The notes beneath the pieces are model-generated. The model was not told where the DNA came from. It did no database searches and saw nothing but the letters and a program-made list of their open reading frames with translations. Positions 9,169 to 18,039 of a stretch of DNA of 64,000 nt are shown piece after piece. The DNA is from BOG-908 sp963795825 (GTDB lineage: Bacteria; Pseudomonadota; Alphaproteobacteria; Acetobacterales; Acetobacteraceae): positions 1,240,001-1,304,000 of the forward strand of contig CAWCIW010000001.1 of assembly GCA_963795825.1 (NCBI GenBank), read 5' to 3'. Both the position numbers and the translations under genes were made by a program. Position 1 is the stretch's first letter. Each line of letters opens with the position of its first letter.

Positions 9169-9756
9169 TCAGCGCCGGGCACGCAAGGCGGTTGCCAACG
9201 TGCCGTCATCGAGCACGTCGAGCGCTCCGCCGATCGGCACACCCTGCGCCACGCGGGTGATGCGCACGCGGCTCGCCGCCAGCCGGTCTACCAGCCAATG
9301 CGACGTGGCCGCGCCATCCACCGTGGCACTCAACGCAAGTATCACCTCGCCCACATTGCTGTCGGCCACACGCGCGAGCAGCGGCGCCAAATTCAGATCG
9401 TCGGGTCCGGTGCCGGAGAGTGCGGATAGCGTGCCGCCCAGCACGTGATAGAGCCCGCCATGCACGCGCGCGCGCTCCAGCGCCCACAGATCGCCCACCG
9501 TTTCCACCACGCACACCATGCTGCGGTCGCGCTCCGGGTCCGAACAGATGCTGCAGGGATCGACAGAATCCAGATTGCCGCACTGGCTGCAACTGCGCAC
9601 GGCGCGTGCTGCGGCGGCGAGTGCCGCAGCCAGAGGGAGCATCCTCGTCTCTGGCGATTGCAGGAGTTTCAGCACCAGGCGGCGGGCGCTGCGCTGGCCC
9701 AGGCCTGGCAGTTTCGCGACCATCTGGATTACGGTGTCTAGTTCGGAGCCTAGCAT
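9169..9756 (-). CDS. recR: Recombination mediator protein RecR
   Basis: This is a 195-residue RecR. The N-terminal helix-hairpin-helix is LIQ-like (VIQMVAKLPGLGQRSARRLV). The zinc finger is CSQCGNLDSVDPCSIC, and the Toprim domain begins VCVVETVGDLWALERA and continues through GLYHVLGGTLSALSGTGPDD. RecR works with RecF/RecO to load RecA at gaps. ATG 9756 (MLGSELD) is preferred to an upstream TTG inside element E3, which would add MQKRRPCFL. The dnaX-ybaB-recR order is conserved in many bacteria; here element E3 separates recR from ybaB. Confidence 0.93.
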   Translation of the reverse strand: MLGSELDTVIQMVAKLPGLGQRSARRLVLKLLQSPETRMLPLAAALAAAARAVRSCSQCGNLDSVDPCSICSDPERDRSMVCVVETVGDLWALERARVHGGLYHVLGGTLSALSGTGPDDLNLAPLLARVADSNVGEVILALSATVDGAATSHWLVDRLAASRVRITRVAQGVPIGGALDVLDDGTLATALRARR

Positions 9757-9758
9757 CA

Positions 9759-9900
9759 GGAAGCAAGGCCTTCTTTTTTGCAAAAAAGAAGCAAAAAACT
9801 CTTGCTCCTGGCGCTTACGGGCGGCTGGTGTTTCATCGTCGCAATGCTAGCGCTGGCACGAAGAGCGCAGGCGGGAGCAAGCGTTTCCGCAAAAGGAAGC
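9759..9900. repeat. Intergenic element E3 (intact left arm, decayed right arm)
   Basis: The left arm at 9766-9808 has the hairpin TTCTTTTTTGCAAAAAAGAA and CAAAAAACTCTTGCTCC. The right side at 9867-9900 keeps only CAGGCGGGAGCAAGCG and AAAAGGAAGC. It interrupts the ybaB-recR operon, about 2 bases from the recR start and immediately after the ybaB stop. Confidence 0.8.
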
Positions 9901-9901
9901 T

Positions 9902-10225
9902 TCAGAACGGCAGCTTCAGCCCGGCCGGCAGATCCAATCCTCCGGTAACCTTGTTCATCTCCTCGGCCATCATCGCATCCAGCTTGCGCCTGGCATCGGC
10001 ATGCGCGGATACGATCAGATCCTCCAGCATCTCCGCCTCCGACGGATCGATCAGCTTCGGGTCGATCTGCACCCGGCGCATCTCGCCTTTGCCGGCAAGC
10101 GTGATGCGCACCATGCCGGCACCGGCCTCGCCGGATACCTCCATCGCTTCGACCTTCGCCTGCATCTCGGCCATCTTCGCCTGCATCTGCGATGCCTGCT
10201 TCATCAGCCCTGCAATATTCTTCAT
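9902..10225 (-). CDS. ybaB: YbaB/EbfC family nucleoid-associated protein
   Basis: This 107-residue protein begins MKNIAGLMKQASQMQAKMAE, the typical Gln/Met-rich amphipathic helix of YbaB/EbfC. The central beta-strands VRITLAGKGEMRRVQIDPKL and the C-terminal helix (LIVSAHADARRKLDAMMAEE) also match. The family forms dimers that bind DNA with little sequence specificity. It lies between dnaX and recR, the classic context, with only 16 bases to dnaX. ATG 10225 is preferred over the ATG three codons upstream because the family N-terminus starts there. Confidence 0.93.
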   Translation of the reverse strand: MKNIAGLMKQASQMQAKMAEMQAKVEAMEVSGEAGAGMVRITLAGKGEMRRVQIDPKLIDPSEAEMLEDLIVSAHADARRKLDAMMAEEMNKVTGGLDLPAGLKLPF

Positions 10226-10241
10226 CCTGTGCAAACTCCCA

Positions 10242-12236
10242 TCATGGCAGCGCTTCCATCAGGAAACGCTCCTCCATCTCCATCGGCACGTCCATCAGGT
10301 CCGGCGGTTCCACCAGCTCGTCGTCGTCGGTGTAGCCCGGCGAGTCGGCCTCGCCCAGCGCCACCTGCGCAGGAAGGCCATACGCGTCGGATTCCGGATC
10401 GCGCACCGCTTCCATCGTAGCGCCGGGGAACGCGTCCATGATGGCGCGCACCAGCGGGTGGTCGGCGGCGGCCATGCGCCGGGCGCGGTCGGCCGCGTTG
10501 CCCTGTTCGGCGAGCGTGGCCTCGCCGCCCTGCGTGCTGAGCGCGATCGTCCAGCGCGTGCCCGACACGCGCAGCAGCAGCGCGCCTAGCTTGGCCGCCA
10601 GGTCGCGCGGCGCGTCGGCATGCGGGCGCAGCTCGATCACCGGCGGCGCCCATCGCACCAGATGCACGGAATGCAGCAGATGGCCGTGCAGCAGCACCTC
10701 GCGTTCAGCCGCGGCGAGGGCCAGCACGTCGCGGAAACTCGCCAGCCGCGGCGGGGCCGGCTCGGCGGCCAGGGCCTGCGCCACGAACCCGCCGCCACCC
10801 ATTGCGCGCACCCCGCCACCCGGCGCGAAGCCACCGGTCGGATGGTCGCCTGCATTGCCGCGCGGCCCGGCCTCCTGCACGAGGCTGCCGGCCGGCCCAC
10901 CAGCCGGCGCATCCGCCCGGCTTACGGGGCCGGCGGGCGCGACGGCACCCGCCGGCTGGTTCGCCAGCCTACGCACCAGGTCGCCCGGCGTCGGCAGATC
11001 GGCCACATGGCACAGCCGTATCAGCACCATCTCGGCCGCCTCGCGCCGGTTCGGCGCGGCCTCCACCTCGGCGCACCCTTTCAGCAGCATCTGCCAGGCG
11101 CGGCCCAGAACCGGGATCGGCAACCCATCGGCCAGCGCGCCGCCGCGCACCCGCTCGGCCTCCGGCAGCTCCTGCGACTCGCGCAAGGCCGGCACCGCGC
11201 GCAGCCGGCTCAGCGTATGGGTCAGCTCCAGCAGGTCGCCGAGCAGCACGCCCAGATCGCCGCCCAGCGCATAGACCTTGTCCGTGATGGCCAGCGCGTC
11301 GGCCACGCGCCCGGCCATCACCGCCTCCATCAGGTCGAACACCACGCCGCGATCGGCCACGCCGAGCATGCCGGCCACGGAGGCCGCCGATACCGTCCCG
11401 TCCGCGCCCACGCCCTGCGCGATCGCCTGGTCCAGCAGCGACAACCCGTCGCGCACCGACCCGTCCGCCGCGCGCGCGATCGCGGCCAGCGCCTCGGCCT
11501 CTACCGGCACGTCCTCGGCCGCGGCGACCCTGGCGTAATGCGCGGTCAGCATCGCCACCGGAATGCGCCGCAGATCGAAGCGCTGGCAGCGCGACAGCAC
11601 GGTGACCGGCACCTTGCGTATCTCCGTCGTCGCGAACACGAACTTCACGTGCGGCGGCGGTTCCTCCAGCGTCTTCAGCAGCGCATTGAACGCGTTGCGC
11701 GACAGCATGTGGACCTCGTCCACGATGAAAACCTTGGTGCGCGCCTGCATCGGCCGGAACCGCGTGGCGTCGATGATCTCGCGCACGTCGTCCACGCCGG
11801 TGCGCGAGGCGGCGTCCATCTCCACCACGTCCGGATGGCGGTCGGCGAGGATGGCGCGGCAATTGTCGCATACGCCGCAGGGGTCCGGCGTGGGGCCGCC
11901 GGTGCCGTCGACGCCCACGCAGTTCAGCGCGCGGGCGATGATGCGGGCGGTGGTGGTTTTGCCCACGCCGCGTACGCCGGTCAGCATGAAGGCATGCGCG
12001 ATGCGATTCAGCGCGAACGCGTTGCGTAAGATACGCACCATGGCGTCCTGGCCAATCAGGTCGTCGAACGTGGCGGGCCGGTATTTGCGCGCCAGCACCC
12101 GGTAGGGCGTGGCGGGTGTTGCCAGAGCAGGCGCGGCGGCTGCCGGCGGGGCCGCCGCGGGCGGCGCGTCGCCGAACAGGCCAGGGCCTTCCGGCACCGG
12201 CGCCGGCAGCAGGTCCTGGTCGATATCGTCGCTCAT
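10242..12236 (-). CDS. dnaX: DNA polymerase III subunits gamma and tau
   Basis: This is a 664-residue DnaX, the clamp-loader ATPase of the replicative polymerase. It has RVLARKYRPATFDDLIGQDA, the Walker A GVRGVGKTTTARIIARALNC, the zinc module PDPCGVCDNCRAI, Walker B KVFIVDEVHMLS, sensor 1 FATTEIRKVPVTVLSRCQRF, and the C-terminal tau-like region after an Ala/Pro/Gly-rich linker (about residues 420-490). The N-terminal extension is also Ala/Pro-rich. No A-rich slippery heptamer of the E. coli type was noticed, so gamma production by frameshifting is not indicated. The SRP RNA gene lies just upstream on the same strand, and ybaB and recR follow. Confidence 0.95.
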   Translation of the reverse strand: MSDDIDQDLLPAPVPEGPGLFGDAPPAAAPPAAAAPALATPATPYRVLARKYRPATFDDLIGQDAMVRILRNAFALNRIAHAFMLTGVRGVGKTTTARIIARALNCVGVDGTGGPTPDPCGVCDNCRAILADRHPDVVEMDAASRTGVDDVREIIDATRFRPMQARTKVFIVDEVHMLSRNAFNALLKTLEEPPPHVKFVFATTEIRKVPVTVLSRCQRFDLRRIPVAMLTAHYARVAAAEDVPVEAEALAAIARAADGSVRDGLSLLDQAIAQGVGADGTVSAASVAGMLGVADRGVVFDLMEAVMAGRVADALAITDKVYALGGDLGVLLGDLLELTHTLSRLRAVPALRESQELPEAERVRGGALADGLPIPVLGRAWQMLLKGCAEVEAAPNRREAAEMVLIRLCHVADLPTPGDLVRRLANQPAGAVAPAGPVSRADAPAGGPAGSLVQEAGPRGNAGDHPTGGFAPGGGVRAMGGGGFVAQALAAEPAPPRLASFRDVLALAAAEREVLLHGHLLHSVHLVRWAPPVIELRPHADAPRDLAAKLGALLLRVSGTRWTIALSTQGGEATLAEQGNAADRARRMAAADHPLVRAIMDAFPGATMEAVRDPESDAYGLPAQVALGEADSPGYTDDDELVEPPDLMDVPMEMEERFLMEALP

Positions 12237-12294
12237 GCGCGCCTGGCGGCCTCGTATATCGTGGCTGGGCCGCGCGTGCGGCTAGGGTGGTGGT

Positions 12295-12390
12295 GGGAGG
12301 CCAACAAACGACCCGTACGTTGACCCACTGCGGCTGCTTCCTTCCGGACCTGACCGGGTTGGCAGGGCGTCCGTCCGCCGCTGACCTCCC
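12295..12390 (-). ncRNA. ffs: Signal recognition particle RNA (4.5S, small bacterial type)
   Basis: Reading the minus strand, the conserved SRP Alu-less hairpin is plain: GGTCAGGTCCGGAAGGAAGC, the symmetric-loop/GGAA-tetraloop signature bound by Ffh, followed by AGCC. The ends GGGAGG (12390 side) and CCTCCC (12295 side) can pair to close the long rod, giving about 96 nt, the usual size for 4.5S RNA. It is transcribed toward dnaX, whose ATG is about 60 bases further on. Confidence 0.93.
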
Positions 12391-12417
12391 GTTGAGGAAT
12401 ATCGGCGGGTGGGGCGA

Positions 12418-12600
12418 AGGAAGCAAGGCAAGCAGTCCTTTTTTGAAAAAAAGGACCAAAAAACTTTTGCTCCGTTCGCTGGGGTGGGCGCCCTGACCAG
12501 GCGACGAGCGACCATGCGTATCCAGCGGAGCCGCAACAGCACCATCAAACGTTTTTTGCTTCTTTTTTGCAAAAAAGAAGGCCTTGCTTGCCTTCCTCTT
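12418..12600. repeat. Intergenic nested-palindrome element E4 (arms B/A)
   Basis: The left arm at 12432-12471 has the hairpin GTCCTTTTTTGAAAAAAAGGAC and CAAAAAACTTTTG. The core starts CTCCGTTCGCTGGGG, the same class as E16. The right arm at 12551-12597 is TTTTTTGCTTCTTTTTTGCA with AAAAAAGAAGGCC. It lies between divergently transcribed ffs and the antiporter gene, so it occupies the promoter/5' UTR region of both. Confidence 0.9.
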
Positions 12601-12619
12601 ACGGTCTCCGCTCTCGCAA

Positions 12620-13807
12620 ATGTCCTCAGCCAACGAAATCATCCTGGTCGCCGGCGTGCTCTGCCTGCTGGCCACCTTCGCCGGCCTGGCCTCCGCCCGG
12701 ATCGGCACCCCGCTGCTCCTGGTGTTCATCGGGGTGGGCATGCTGGCCGGAGAGGACGGGCCGGGCGGCATCGTGTTCAACGACCACAATTCCGCCTATC
12801 TGGTCGGCAGCCTGGCTTTGGCCGCAATCCTGTTTCAGGGCGGCCTGTCGACCGAGCGCGCCATGATACGAATCGCGTTCTGGCCGGCCGCCGCACTGGC
12901 CACCCTCGGCGTGGCGATCAGCGCCGGCATCGTGGGCGGCGCCGCCGTGCTGCTCTTCGGCATATCCTGGCCGGAAGCCCTGCTGCTTGGCGCGGCGACG
13001 GCGCCCACCGATGCCGCAGCCGTCTCCGTGCTGCTGCGCGTCTCCAAGGTCGCCGTGCCGGACCGCGTGGTGGCAGCGCTCGAGGTGGAATCCGGCCTGA
13101 ACGACCCGATGAGCGTGTTCCTGACGGTCGGCCTCGTCACCTACCTGACAGCGCCGGGCGGCCTCACCGCCGGGCACGCGGCGCTGCTATTCCTGGAGGA
13201 GTTGGGCGGTGGCGTTGCGATCGGCATGGCGAGCGGGGCGGCGCTGCTACTGCTGTTCCGCCGGCTGCGGGTCGATCCGTCGGTGTTCCCGGTTCTGGCA
13301 GTGGGCGGCGCGCTGGCGATCTTCGGCGGTGCGCAAAGCCTCGATGCCAGCGGCTTCCTGGCCGTCTATATCGCCGGCGTGGTGGTTGGCAATTACGACC
13401 ACCCGGCCGGGCAGCCCGTATCCCGCTTCTTCGGCGCGCTCGGCTGGCTGGCGCAGATCGCACTGTTCCTGATGCTCGGCCTGCTGGTGACGCCGCACGA
13501 GCTGACGCCCGTCTTGCTGCCGGCGCTCTCGGTCTCGGTGGTGCTGATTCTGGTGGCGCGCCCTGTGGGCGTGTTCGCGTGCCTGCTGCCGTTCGGCTGG
13601 CGCGCCGCCGAGGCGAGCTTCGTGGCGTGGGCGGGGCTGCGCGGGGCGGTGCCGATCTACCTGACGATCGTGCCGCTTCTTGCGGGGGTGCACCATGCGC
13701 AGGTACTATTCAACGTGGTGTTCGTGGCGGTGATCGTGTCGGTGGCGGTGCAGGGGTGGACGGCGCCTATGGCGGCGCGTGTGTTGCGGCTGAGAAGCGG
13801 AAGCTAA
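12620..13807 (+). CDS. CPA1-type cation:proton antiporter (NhaP2-like)
   Basis: This is a 395-residue membrane protein with 12-13 predicted helices and the sodium/hydrogen exchanger fold. TPLLLVFIGVGMLAGEDGPG and AAILFQGGLSTERAMI match the NhaP2/CvrA K+/H+ antiporter N-terminus, and the ion-binding motif occurs as GAATAPTDAAAV and VESGLNDPMSVFL (the family ND pair). FVAWAGLRGAVPIYL is the conserved C-terminal helix. It is shorter than E. coli NhaP2, lacking the cytoplasmic TrkA-C/CorC-like tail, so the gating domain is absent. ATG 12620 begins just after element E4; no strong ribosome site is visible. Confidence 0.87.
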   Translation: MSSANEIILVAGVLCLLATFAGLASARIGTPLLLVFIGVGMLAGEDGPGGIVFNDHNSAYLVGSLALAAILFQGGLSTERAMIRIAFWPAAALATLGVAISAGIVGGAAVLLFGISWPEALLLGAATAPTDAAAVSVLLRVSKVAVPDRVVAALEVESGLNDPMSVFLTVGLVTYLTAPGGLTAGHAALLFLEELGGGVAIGMASGAALLLLFRRLRVDPSVFPVLAVGGALAIFGGAQSLDASGFLAVYIAGVVVGNYDHPAGQPVSRFFGALGWLAQIALFLMLGLLVTPHELTPVLLPALSVSVVLILVARPVGVFACLLPFGWRAAEASFVAWAGLRGAVPIYLTIVPLLAGVHHAQVLFNVVFVAVIVSVAVQGWTAPMAARVLRLRSGS

Positions 13808-13990
13808 GAAAGGAAGCAGTCCTTTTTCGAGAAAAAAGACCAAATAGCTTTTGTCCCGACGCCTGCACCACAGCCCACCTCAATGCAATCGCAAGCCTGG
13901 CAGAATGACCGTAGGCATTGATGCAGACGTCAGGAGCAAAAGCTTTTTGGTCCTTTTTCTCGAAAAAGGACTGCTTTCTTCCTTACCTTA
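13806..13990. repeat. Intergenic nested-palindrome element E5 (arms B/B)
   Basis: The left arm at 13815-13852 (GTCCTTTTTCGAGAAAAAAG, AAATAGCTTTTG) and right arm at 13935-13974 (AGCAAAAGCTTTTTGG, GTCCTTTTTCTCGAAAAAGGAC) enclose a core with CCGACGCCTGCACC and GATGCAGACGTC. It sits in a convergent gap, overlapping the antiporter stop. Confidence 0.9.
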
Positions 13991-14005
13991 ATTAGCGAAC
14001 AATTT

Positions 14006-14146
14006 TCACAAAGCCGGGACAGGCTCCTCAGCCGGCGGAAGCTGGATATCCGGCGCAGGCGTATCCGCATCCGGCATCGGCCCTGGCGGCGGCACAGGCG
14101 GTGTAGGTGGCAACACCGGATCGGGGAACGTCTGTGCCTGCATCAT
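14006..14146 (-). CDS. 46-residue Pro/Ala/Asp-rich small protein coupled to the SDR gene
   Basis: The ATG at 14146 overlaps the SDR stop (ATGA), and the frame runs to TGA at 14006. The peptide is acidic and proline-rich: MMQAQTFPDPVLPPTPPVPP followed by PGPMPDADTPAPDIQLPPAE. It lacks hydrophobic segments and domains. The tight stop-start overlap, repeated at the SDR-EcsC junction, suggests genuine coupled translation. Such peptides are easily missed by gene callers. The function is unknown; it could also be a non-functional overlap. Confidence 0.5.
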   Translation of the reverse strand: MMQAQTFPDPVLPPTPPVPPPGPMPDADTPAPDIQLPPAEEPVPAL

Positions 14147-15018
14147 CCGTTCACTACCGATCCGCCATTCGGGTGCAGAACCTGACCTGTCATGTATGAG
14201 GCATCCTCTGAGGCCAGGAATATATAGCTGGGCGCGATCTCGTCCGGCTGGCCGACGCGCTCCATCGGCACGTCCTGCCCGTGCTTGGCCGTCTTTTCCG
14301 CCGGGTAGCTGGCAGGAATGAGCGGCGTCCAGATCGGGCCGGGCGCCACCGCGTTCACGCGTATCTTCCGCTTCACGAGTTGCATCGCCAGGCTGCGGGT
14401 GAATGCCACGATCGCACCCTTGGTGGCGGCGTAATCCACCTGCGAAGGCGAGCCCTTATAGGCGGTCACCGACGTGGAGTTGATGATCGTGCTGCCTTCC
14501 ACCATGTGCGGCAGCGCCGCCTTTGTCAACCAGAACTGGCCCAGGATGTTGGTGCGGAACGTGCTCTCGACGAGTGCCGCGTCAATGTTCTCGAAATTAT
14601 CGCAGAGATGCTGCTCGGCGGCGTTGTTCACCAGTATATCGATCCGGCCGAATGCGGTCACCACCTGGCCCACAAGATGCGGCCCGAAATCCTGGTTGCC
14701 GATGTCGCCGGGAATGCTTAGCGCGCGCTGGCCTGTCGCCTCGATCAGCCGCACCGTCTCCGCGGCATCCTCGTGCTCGTTAAGCCAGGTGATCGCCACA
14801 TCGGCGCCCTCCTTGGCGAACCCGACCGCCACGGCGCGGCCAATTCCGGAATCGCCGCCGCTGATCAGGGCCACCTTGCCGGAGAGTTTGCCGACGCCGC
14901 GATACCGCGCCATCGCCGATAGCGGGGCAGGGTCCATCTGCGCCTCGCTGCCCGGCTGGGACTCCTGCGATTGCGGCTTGGGGGAGAGGTCGTCGTCGTC
15001 TGGCATGGTTTCGCTCAT
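14143..15018 (-). CDS. SDR family oxidoreductase (YhdF/YhxD-like)
   Basis: This 291-residue short-chain dehydrogenase belongs to the group with a long N-terminal tail, as in Bacillus YhdF/YhxD general-stress proteins. The NAD(P)-binding motif is LISGGDSGIGRAVAVGFAKE, followed by DILVNNAAEQ, the catalytic Ser at INSTSVTAYKG, and YAATKGAIVAF with the Tyr-x3-Lys pair. The C-terminal VLHPNGGSVVNG is family-typical. The first 35 residues are acidic and Pro/Gln-rich (SETMPDDDDLSPKPQ). It overlaps EcsC upstream and the small ORF downstream by four bases each. The substrate is unknown; related proteins are linked to osmotic or oxidative stress. Confidence 0.9.
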   Translation of the reverse strand: MSETMPDDDDLSPKPQSQESQPGSEAQMDPAPLSAMARYRGVGKLSGKVALISGGDSGIGRAVAVGFAKEGADVAITWLNEHEDAAETVRLIEATGQRALSIPGDIGNQDFGPHLVGQVVTAFGRIDILVNNAAEQHLCDNFENIDAALVESTFRTNILGQFWLTKAALPHMVEGSTIINSTSVTAYKGSPSQVDYAATKGAIVAFTRSLAMQLVKRKIRVNAVAPGPIWTPLIPASYPAEKTAKHGQDVPMERVGQPDEIAPSYIFLASEDASYMTGQVLHPNGGSVVNG

Positions 15019-15864
15019 GGCTCGATGAACGAGGCGTCCGCGGTGTGGTTCTTCAGGTGCTCAGCAGCCTCGCGCACGATCGTGCGACCATGCTGGCGCT
15101 CCAGCCTGCGTATGGTGAAGTGCGCCGCCGCCAGGTTGCGATAGTGGTCCAGGAACGCGGCGTTCAGCGTGGCGCCGGCCACCGCGCCGGCAATCGGCAC
15201 CGCCTGCAGCCCGAATTTCTCGCCGAGCACCACGCCGTAGCGCGACGCCACTTCCGACAGCAGCATGGTGAACGGGCGGCCCTGGAATACCAGGCGGGCG
15301 GAGAAATAGCCGAGCTCGAACTCGTCCTGGTCGGCTTCGCTGCGGAAGGCGAACACCTCGAGGCAGGCGCGGCGGGCCTCGTCGCTGGAGAGGTCCTCGC
15401 CCTCGGCCACGGCCGCGCGGGCGATCTCGCGCATGATGGTGAGCGTGGTGAAGGTGGCGTCCGGGAGGAAGCCGACGAGGCCGGTGAAGCCGCTCACCGC
15501 GCCCGAGGCGATCACTGCGGCGCGGGTGAGCGCGGATTGCCGGCGTGTGGGCGCCGCGTCGCGCGGCAGGCCGAGTATCGCCACATCGTACGCGCGCGCG
15601 AGGGCGGCTTCGGCCACGAAGCTGAAGCCGCGATTGCAGGCCGCGGCTCAGGCCGAAGCGCGCCAGCCCCATGCGGCCGGCCATGTTCACGGCGCCGCCG
15701 ACGAGATCGGCCAGGCGCACAACCAGGCCGCGGCCACGATCCAGCCGTTGCAGGGCGGCGGCCAGCTGCGCGCGCCCCGCCGCGTCCAGCGGCACGGTGG
15801 CCGCCGCATTGCGTGGCACGGTCGCCACGGTGTTGGTGCCAAGCTGCTGTAATGTTTCAGTCAT
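15015..15864 (-). CDS. EcsC family protein (frame break near 15645)
   Basis: The ATG at 15864 (MTETLQQLGTNTVATVP) starts an approximately 282-residue EcsC-like protein. It has VRLADLVGGAVNMAGRMGLA, then, in the next frame, VAEAALARAYDVAILGLP, AVSGFTGLVGFLPDATFTTL and IMREIARAAVAEGEDL, which are typical of the EcsC domain (named from the Bacillus ABC-transporter operon). At about 15645 a single surplus base in CAGCTTCGTGGCC breaks the frame between RLQL and VAEAA. Its TGA overlaps the SDR start, so the genes form one operon. The biochemical function of the family is not established; glycine-rich membrane-associating segments are visible. Confidence 0.8.
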
Positions 15865-15945
15865 AAAAAAGTGCCCCCAGGTTCCACAGAAGCCCACAGG
15901 CACCAACGCTGCCAAGCCGCATCGGGTGCGCTATTACGTCGCACG

Positions 15946-17433
15946 ATGACGAATATCGAATTCCCCGCTGCTCGGACTATCGCAACGCCTGCCGCCCTCG
16001 AACCTCGCCGCCGAACAGGCGCTGCTGGGCGCGCTGCTCTCCAACAACCGCGCCTATGACCGGGTGAGCGAGTTCCTCACCGCGGACCATTTCGCCGACC
16101 CGGTGCACGCGCGCATCTACCAATCCATCTCGCGCCGCATCGAGGCCAGCCAGATCGCCGACCCGGTGACGATGCGCGCGGAATTCGAGCATAACGGCGT
16201 GCTGGACGAGGTGGGCGGCACCGCCTATCTGGCGCAGTTGCTGACCGCGATGGTGGGCATCATCAACGCGCGCGATTACGGCCAGGCGATCTACAATTCC
16301 TGGATACGCCGGCAGCTGATCGACATCGGCGAGACCGTGGTGAACCAGGCGTTCACGCCGGATTCGGACATGGACGGGCCGAAGCAGATCGAGCTGGCCG
16401 AGCAGTCGCTGTTCGACCTGGCGACGCACGGCACGGCGCGACACCAAGATGCTGGTGTTCAGCGCGGCGCTGACGATCGCGATCCAGAACGCGGAGCTGG
16501 CGTTCAAGCAGGCCGGCCATGTGAGCGGGCTGTCCACCGGACTGCGCGATCTCGACAAGAAGACCGGCGGGCTGCACCCCTCGGATCTGCTGATACTTGC
16601 CGGGCGCCCGGGCATGGGCAAGACCGCGCTGGCCACCAAGATCGCGTTCGGCGCCGCGGAAAGCATGCTGGCCAACGCCCGCGTGACCGACCCGGAAGCT
16701 ATACCGAAGAACTCGGTGGTGATCTTTTCGCTGGAAATGAGCGCCGAACAGCTTGCCAACCGGCTGCTGTCCGAGGAGTCGCGGGTATCGTCGGACCGCA
16801 TACGGCGCGGCGAGATCGGCGAGCGCGACTTCGCCAAGTTCGTGTCGGTGTCGAAGAAGCTGCAGCACCTGCCGCTCTATATCGACGACACGCCGGCGAT
16901 CACGCTCTCCGCCTTGCGCACGCGGTGCCGCCGGCTGCAGCGCACGCGCGGCCTGGGGCTGATCGTGATCGACTACCTGCAGCTGATGCGACCATCCGCC
17001 GGCGTGAAAAGCGAAAGCCGCGTGCTGGAGATCAGCATGATTACGCAGGGGCTGAAAGCGCTGGCGAAGGAATTGAAGGTGCCGGTGATGGCGCTGAGCC
17101 AGCTCAGCCGCGCGGTGGAAAGCCGCGAGGACAAGCGCCCGCAACTATCGGATTTGCGCAGAGTCCGGCTCGATCGAACAGGACGCCGATGCGGTGATGT
17201 TCGTCTATCGCGACGAATATTACCTGCAGCAGCGGGCGCCGAAGCAGATGGCGTTCGATAACGAGGAGAAGTTCCAGAACGCTTTGGAGAAGTGGCAGCG
17301 GGATATGGAGCTGGTGCACAACAAGGCGGAGTTGCTGCTCGAGAAGCAGCGGCATGGGCCTACCGGGAAGATCGACCTGTTCTTCGAGGGCGAGTTTACC
17401 CGGTTCGCTGATCTGGATGTTGTGCATACGTAG
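15946..17433 (+). CDS. dnaB: Replicative DNA helicase DnaB (three frame breaks)
   Basis: All parts of DnaB are present but in changing frames. The N-terminal domain is QRLPPSNLAAEQALLGALL to WIRRQLIDIGETVVNQAF. The RecA-like helicase domain has GLSTGLRDLDKKTGG, the Walker A ILAGRPGMGKTALATKIA, VVIFSLEMSAEQLANRL, the Walker B GLIVIDYLQLM and MALSQLSRAVE. The C-terminal segment is ESGSIEQDADAVMFVYRDE to stop 17433. The breaks at about 15967, 16442 and 17162 each disappear on removing one base (for example TTGCGCAGAGTCC). DnaB is essential, so sequence error is much more likely than inactivation. It is divergent from the EcsC operon by 81 bases. Confidence 0.93.
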
Positions 17434-17515
17434 GCAAGCAAGGCCTTCTTTTCTGAAGAAAAGAAGCAAAAGACTTTTGCTCCCTGTCGGGGTTCTGTCC
17501 CCGGCAGGGAGCTTG
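17434..17515. repeat. Element E6: single arm followed by a GC-rich hairpin
   Basis: The arm at 17443-17479 (TTCTTTTCTGAAGAAAAGAA, CAAAAGACTTTTG) leads into a stem GCTCCCTGTCGGGG / TCCCCGGCAGGGAGC (17479-17512). The partner arm is absent. The core class CCCTGTCGGGG is shared with E7 and E19. It sits in a convergent gap (dnaB and SWIB genes) immediately after the dnaB stop and probably ends both transcripts. Confidence 0.85.
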
Positions 17516-17520
17516 CGACT

Positions 17521-17925
17521 CTAGCTCAGATGTTGGGCCAGGTACTTGTTCATTTCGAACATCGTTACCTTGGGCTTGCCGAACACCTTCTGCAGCTTGT
17601 CGTCGGCCAGGATCTCTCGGCCGTCGTCGGGGTTCTGCAGCTTGTGGGCTTTGATATACACCCAGACTTTGCTGACCACTTCGCCGCGCGCCATCTTGCC
17701 TTCGCCGACCACGGCCGCCAGCTCGGCGGAGGGCTGCAGCGGCTGCTGCAGGGCGTTCGGCTTTGCGCCGTCCTTCGGCTTGGCGATCTTGGCACCCTTC
17801 GGCGGGGCCTCTTCCTTGGTGGCGGCAGCCGCCTTGGTGGATTTCGCCTTTACCTTCGGCGCATCCTCCTCGGACTTTTCCGTCTTCTTCGCAGCCGTGG
17901 TGGCTTTGGCAGGGGCCTTGGACAT
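17521..17925 (-). CDS. SWIB/MDM2-domain protein with basic histone-H1-like tail
   Basis: This is a 134-residue protein. The first ~55 residues are Lys/Ala-rich and low-complexity (MSKAPAKATTAAKKTEKSEE), resembling histone-H1-like tails. Residues ~60-134 form a SWIB/MDM2 fold: VVSKVWVYIKAHKLQNPDDG, REILADDKLQKVFG and the terminal FEMNKYLAQHLS. A GGAGAA ribosome site precedes ATG 17925. SWIB proteins with basic tails in bacteria are usually considered chromatin- or DNA-associated; the precise role is unknown. Elements E6 and E7 flank it. Confidence 0.88.
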   Translation of the reverse strand: MSKAPAKATTAAKKTEKSEEDAPKVKAKSTKAAAATKEEAPPKGAKIAKPKDGAKPNALQQPLQPSAELAAVVGEGKMARGEVVSKVWVYIKAHKLQNPDDGREILADDKLQKVFGKPKVTMFEMNKYLAQHLS

Positions 17926-18039
17926 GGGTTTCTCCGCAGGTGGGAACTCGGGGCCTCCCGGAGAGTCGCACCGGCAGGTGTGGATTGGCAACCATAACGG
18001 TGCTGGCCTTGGACGGGTTTCCCGTTCGGAGGCGCAGAG

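Noticed and set aside
10242..12236. Programmed frameshift in dnaX producing gamma
   Set aside because: No A-rich slippery run followed by a hairpin was seen in the reading frame; the full-length tau-like product is open throughout.
15946..17433. Programmed ribosomal frameshifting in dnaB
   Set aside because: No slippery heptamer or shared stimulatory structure occurs at the three sites, and the same kind of surplus base is found in many unrelated genes.
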